64,000 nt of DNA, taken from contig BPGE01000001.1 of the NCBI GenBank assembly GCA_026002875.1, forward strand, positions 2,418,001 to 2,482,000. The letters run 5' to 3'. Positions 60,958 through 64,000 of the stretch are shown here, piece after piece; positions within the stretch are counted from its first letter, which is position 1; every line of letters begins with the position of its first letter. The notes under the pieces were generated by a model. The model saw only the letters and a list, made by a program, of their open reading frames with translations, was not told where the DNA came from and did no database searches. The DNA is from Bryobacteraceae bacterium (GTDB lineage: Bacteria; Acidobacteriota; Terriglobia; Bryobacterales; Bryobacteraceae). The position numbers and the translations under genes were made by a program.

Positions 60958-62814
60958 CTACTGCCAGCCGAGGCGGGACACGACGATGCCCAGCAGCCGC
61001 TGGTCGCCGGGGGCCGCATGGGGGCGGTCAACCTCGATCTGGAGGCGCAGAACCGGTTCGGCGCCGGGGGCGGGGAGGGGAAGCTGGAGCGTGAAATCAG
61101 GCCTGTTCTGCGGGAGGGTGAAAGTCTGAACGAGGCGGCCATCGATCCGCAGCAGGAGGCGGACAGGCTGACGGTCCGGCTCGAGGGGCCGGTAGCCGTA
61201 GAGGAAGAGCGTGCGCCCGGGGCGGTCCGGGGCGGCCAGGGTGGCTTCGGCGCGGAGCTGCGTCCATCGGCCGCCGGGCTCGATCTGGTGCCAGCCGGGG
61301 CCGAGCCATCGCGCATCTTCTGCCCGGCTGGTGACGATTTGCGCCGGCGGGAGCCCGAGCCACTCGCGGGGCAGGCGGTGGCGGTAGTGACGCGTGCGGG
61401 CGTGGAGTTTCCGGGGAATCCACTCGTAGGCCGCCAGCCGGCGCTCGCGGGCCGCCTGCGCGATCTCGGCCGGAGAGCAGCGCGCCTGCTGGACGGAATC
61501 GAACGATTCAGCGGCCAGGCGGGGGCTGACGAAGCGCGGGTCCATGCAGATGCGGGCCGGCAGGAGGATTCTCGAGTCGAAGAACGCGGTCCAGAACAGG
61601 TCTTCGTCGATGCCGGTGACGACGATCAGTTTGCCAAGTTGGAGTTGCACGGCGGTATCGAGCGCAAAGAAGAGATGCCGCGCCTCCAGCCCCCTCTGAT
61701 ATCGGAAGTCCGCTGTCATCCGGTGCGCGGTGCCCGCATAGAGAAGGTGGAGCCCCAGAAGCAGGCTCGCGGCGGCCCTGATCCACACGCGCTGCGCCCA
61801 TGCCGCCTGCAGGGCTGTTGCGGCCATCCATGCCCAACCGATCGAGGGCACGGCCAGGTAGTAATCGGAGACATGATCGCGGAGCGGCAGCACGGGAGCG
61901 AGCACGAGAACGAACCAGGCCGCTCCGAAGACGGCCAGCCTGGCGCCGCGCCTGAAGGCCAGCCACAGCCAGGCCGCCGCCGCCACGCTCAGTGCGGCCG
62001 CCACGGCCGCGGGGGCCAGCCACGGCAGGGGCCAATAGGCCGCTTCCAGATTGCCGCCGAGCGCCATCACCCAGTAGCGGCCGAGGGTCTCCAGCATCGA
62101 GAGATCCCAGTGCCGGGCGTAGGTTCCTTCGGCCGGTTTCGGGATCAGCCATAGATGAGCCGCTGCGAAGGCGGCGCTGGCGGCTGCCATCCGCCAGACG
62201 GGCCGGGGCACGCGTTTCCGGTCCAGCCAGCACCACGCGGCGGCGAGGGCGGGGTAGACGACGACGATTTCGAGCACGCCGAATCCCGACAGCAGGAAGC
62301 CCCACTGCGCCGCGAGCCACCTGCGCCTGCCGGTCTCGAGCCACAGGAGCAGGCAGGCGAAAGCCGCCAGCATGCAGAAGGCGCAGAGCAGCTCGTTGAA
62401 GGCCGAGATCCAGGCCAGCGGGACGGCCACGCCGAGCCCTGCGGCCCAGAGGGCGGGCGCGGCGGCGGCAGCCACGCGCGAGCCGGTCAGCCGGAGGGTG
62501 ATCCAGCCGAGCAGAGCCAGATTGGCGATCTGCACGGCGAGTCCGGCGAGGTGAAAGGGCCGGTGGTCGAGACCGAACAGGCGCTCAAGAACGATGAAGT
62601 AGAGCCGTTCGCTGAAGACGCGGACCGTGCCCTGGGCGGCGGGACGGAACAGAGCCTCGAGAAAATCCTTGAACGAGTGTATGCGGCCGCCCTGGCTGAG
62701 CCAGGCGAAGTCATCCTGCTGGAACCAGGTTCTCAGCCCGTGCCAGTCGAGCCACGCCATGAGGGCGAGCGCCGGCAGCAGGAGCCAGGCATCGCGCCAC
62801 GCAGGCCGTTTCAT
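60958..62814 (-). CDS. Multi-pass membrane protein with C-terminal beta domain
   Basis: This 618-residue protein has about ten membrane helices (residues 10-400), with QQDDFAWLSQGGRIHSFKDFLEALFRPAAQGTVRVFSERLYF in the first loop, a layout like that of polyprenyl-sugar-using glycosyltransferases of the GT-C type (acidic DD in the first loop). The C-terminal 220 residues lie outside, with a beta-sandwich-like end (RTLFLYGYRPLEPDRQPVRLLLRIDGRLVQTFTLP, RLLGIVVSRLGW). Start and stop overlap with the lipoprotein gene upstream by four bases. Enzyme activity is inferred. Confidence 0.75.
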   Translation of the reverse strand: MKRPAWRDAWLLLPALALMAWLDWHGLRTWFQQDDFAWLSQGGRIHSFKDFLEALFRPAAQGTVRVFSERLYFIVLERLFGLDHRPFHLAGLAVQIANLALLGWITLRLTGSRVAAAAAPALWAAGLGVAVPLAWISAFNELLCAFCMLAAFACLLLWLETGRRRWLAAQWGFLLSGFGVLEIVVVYPALAAAWCWLDRKRVPRPVWRMAAASAAFAAAHLWLIPKPAEGTYARHWDLSMLETLGRYWVMALGGNLEAAYWPLPWLAPAAVAAALSVAAAAWLWLAFRRGARLAVFGAAWFVLVLAPVLPLRDHVSDYYLAVPSIGWAWMAATALQAAWAQRVWIRAAASLLLGLHLLYAGTAHRMTADFRYQRGLEARHLFFALDTAVQLQLGKLIVVTGIDEDLFWTAFFDSRILLPARICMDPRFVSPRLAAESFDSVQQARCSPAEIAQAARERRLAAYEWIPRKLHARTRHYRHRLPREWLGLPPAQIVTSRAEDARWLGPGWHQIEPGGRWTQLRAEATLAAPDRPGRTLFLYGYRPLEPDRQPVRLLLRIDGRLVQTFTLPQNRPDFTLQLPLPAPGAEPVLRLQIEVDRPHAAPGDQRLLGIVVSRLGWQ

Positions 62815-63335
62815 CGCGCCGCCGCCACCAGCCGGAACTTCGAGGCGACCACGCCCAGCCGCCGGGTCTCCTCGCCCCGCGGAGGGATGAACCGGTCCAG
62901 AACAAAATCAACGAGAATTGCATCTTCGCCGGTCAGCGCCGCGGGCACGGGAAACGCGGCGGTCTGCGCGCCGGGCTTCTCCGCGCGCCACTGTCCCAGA
63001 GTCCGGTCGGCCGTCCGGGCGGTGATGGTCATGCCCGCGAGGTCGGCCCAGCCCGCCTCGGGAATCCACAGATCGCACTCGATGCGCGCCTCCTTGCCCC
63101 GCAGCTCTTCGGGCACGCCGAGCGAGATGGTGAACTCCGGCGCGGCCCAGCGCCAGCCGCCGGGGTCGGGCTCGTAGAAGCCTTCAAGCAGCTGCTCCTG
63201 GTCGGCGGGGTTGGCGGCGTCGATGGCGGGCTTCAGCGACGATGGCTCCTCCACGATCAGCTCGGGATGGGGATGGCGCGGCTGCCGGCATCCCGCCGCC
63301 AGAACGAGCAACGCGGCCGCCATCAGGATTCGCAC
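62811..63335 (-). CDS. Lipoprotein with a beta domain like that of the neighbour
   Basis: The GTG at 63335 is preferred because GGAGG lies seven bases upstream; an ATG at 63323 is possible. The signal RILMAAALLVLAAGC ends in a lipobox (LAAGC), so the protein (174 residues) should be lipid-anchored. The mature part (AGWADLAGMTITARTADRTLGQW, AILVDFVLDRFIPPRGEETRRLGVVASKFRLV) ends with the same pattern as the membrane protein downstream. It overlaps the upstream oxidoreductase gene end and the downstream gene by a few bases each. Confidence 0.75.
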   Translation of the reverse strand: MRILMAAALLVLAAGCRQPRHPHPELIVEEPSSLKPAIDAANPADQEQLLEGFYEPDPGGWRWAAPEFTISLGVPEELRGKEARIECDLWIPEAGWADLAGMTITARTADRTLGQWRAEKPGAQTAAFPVPAALTGEDAILVDFVLDRFIPPRGEETRRLGVVASKFRLVAAAR

Positions 63336-64000
63336 CGGCGCACCTCCACGAGGCAATTGTAGAAGGTCGGGCCGCCGCCGATGTCGGTGAGCCGGTCTGC
63401 GATGAGAAGATTCACATTCGCGCCGCCCGCCTTCGCGGGCCACCGTCCCGAGGGCGCGCGCACGACGCCGGGACGGACGAAACCGCCGACGCGCGCCGTC
63501 AGACGGATGGCGCCGCGCTGGTTGAACACCTCCACGGTCATGCCGTCGCGGATGCCGCGCGCGGCCGCGTCTTCGGGATGGATTTCAAGCACCGCGGTTT
63601 CCGCCTGCGCGCGGGGCAGCATCCCGAATGACGAATTCAGCCCGTCGTGCGCCTTCGAGCTGACCAGCTCGAGCGGATAGCAGGGATCGAAGCCCGCGCC
63701 GAGGCGGCTTTCTTCGGGCGGCTCGTAGGCGAGCGGCCCGCCGTCGAGGTCAGGCTGGACGCCGGCCATGGGCAGATCGGGCACGTTGAGGCGGACGAAG
63801 CGCTCGCGTTCGAGGCGCTCCAGCGTGATTCCTGCAAAATAAGGCGAATCTGTTTCGAGCGCCTGCCGCAGCAGATCGTCTTCGGTATCGCGGAAGCAGG
63901 CGTCGTCGAAGCCCATGCGCTGCGCCAGGAGGCGGAAGATTTCGACGTTGGACCTGCACTCGCCCGGCGGAGGGACGGCCGGGCGGGCCAGCTGCAGGTA
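63323..64000 (-). CDS. Molybdopterin oxidoreductase, C-terminal part (cut by window edge)
   Basis: The frame is open to the right edge; 225 residues of the C-terminus are seen. It reads SNVEIFRLLAQRMGFDDACFRDTEDDLL, then a molydopterin dinucleotide-binding domain (YPLELVSSKAHDGLNSSFG, AVLEIHPEDAAARGIRDGMTVEVFNQRGAIRLTARVG, GVVRAPSGRWPAKAGGANVNLLIAD, LTDIGGGPTFYNCLVEV). This is the DMSO-reductase family end pattern. Substrate and Fe-S cluster binding lie in the missing N-terminal part. Confidence 0.88.
   Translation of the reverse strand, partial: YLQLARPAVPPPGECRSNVEIFRLLAQRMGFDDACFRDTEDDLLRQALETDSPYFAGITLERLERERFVRLNVPDLPMAGVQPDLDGGPLAYEPPEESRLGAGFDPCYPLELVSSKAHDGLNSSFGMLPRAQAETAVLEIHPEDAAARGIRDGMTVEVFNQRGAIRLTARVGGFVRPGVVRAPSGRWPAKAGGANVNLLIADRLTDIGGGPTFYNCLVEVRRCES

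Overview
The window is high-GC DNA of a Gram-negative-like heterotroph. It splits into a siphophage-type prophage (about 1-24,316) and host chromosome (24,317-64,000). Gene content (GH97 glycosidase, multihaem cytochromes, DUF3365 haem protein, LarA-like protein, many small exported proteins with no known family) fits Acidobacteriota, perhaps Bryobacterales. That assignment is inference from gene content, not a search result.

Prophage. A rightward tyrosine integrase (111-1403) sits at the left edge. Almost everything else is read leftward. The late region, from high to low coordinates, is: small holin-like protein, unknown small protein, PD-(D/E)XK-like nuclease, HNH nuclease, TerS, TerL, portal, prohead protease, HK97 capsid, connector, head-tail adaptor, gp10-like protein, tail terminator, tail tube, two tail-assembly chaperones, tape measure, tail hub with an inserted DNRLRE-like module, GIGT-motif fibre, small terminal gene. 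Most junctions overlap by a few bases (TGATG/ATGA). Upstream lies a replication block: VapE-like helicase and a primase-polymerase. The same GGCCCGGG hairpin closes two of the transcription units. The primase-polymerase gene is split at codons 12/13 by an IS5-like element with a TTAG target duplication. The right end is the 3' half of a tRNA-Arg(UCU), the expected attR scar; the intact tRNA and attL should lie just left of the window. I could not recognise an endolysin, repressor or excisionase.

Host region. 24.3-28.1 kb: threonine synthase-like enzyme, RlmI, HtpX. 28.2-29.8 kb: IS1380-like element with an in-frame amber codon. 30-37.6 kb: receiver-like protein, TrpD, SucCD, Ndk, exported O-methyltransferase, DUF3365 haem protein plus dihaem peroxidase, PhzF-like protein. 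37.8-41.3 kb: NtrC-type regulator and sensor kinase, with a candidate sigma-54 promoter and palindrome facing a small exported protein. 41.8-46.3 kb: NapH-like Fe-S membrane protein, five-haem cytochrome and a second exported protein related to the one at 40.9 kb. 46.3-47.4 kb looks like mobile-element remains. Then come tRNA-Lys(CUU), a LarA-like protein, TopA and DprA (a common neighbour pair), GH97, a large PDZ protein, a DUF2007-like protein, an isolated nuoB overlapping pgeF, a DksA/TraR zinc-finger protein, a membrane protein overlapping a lipoprotein with a similar C-terminal domain, and the C-terminal part of a molybdopterin oxidoreductase cut by the right edge.
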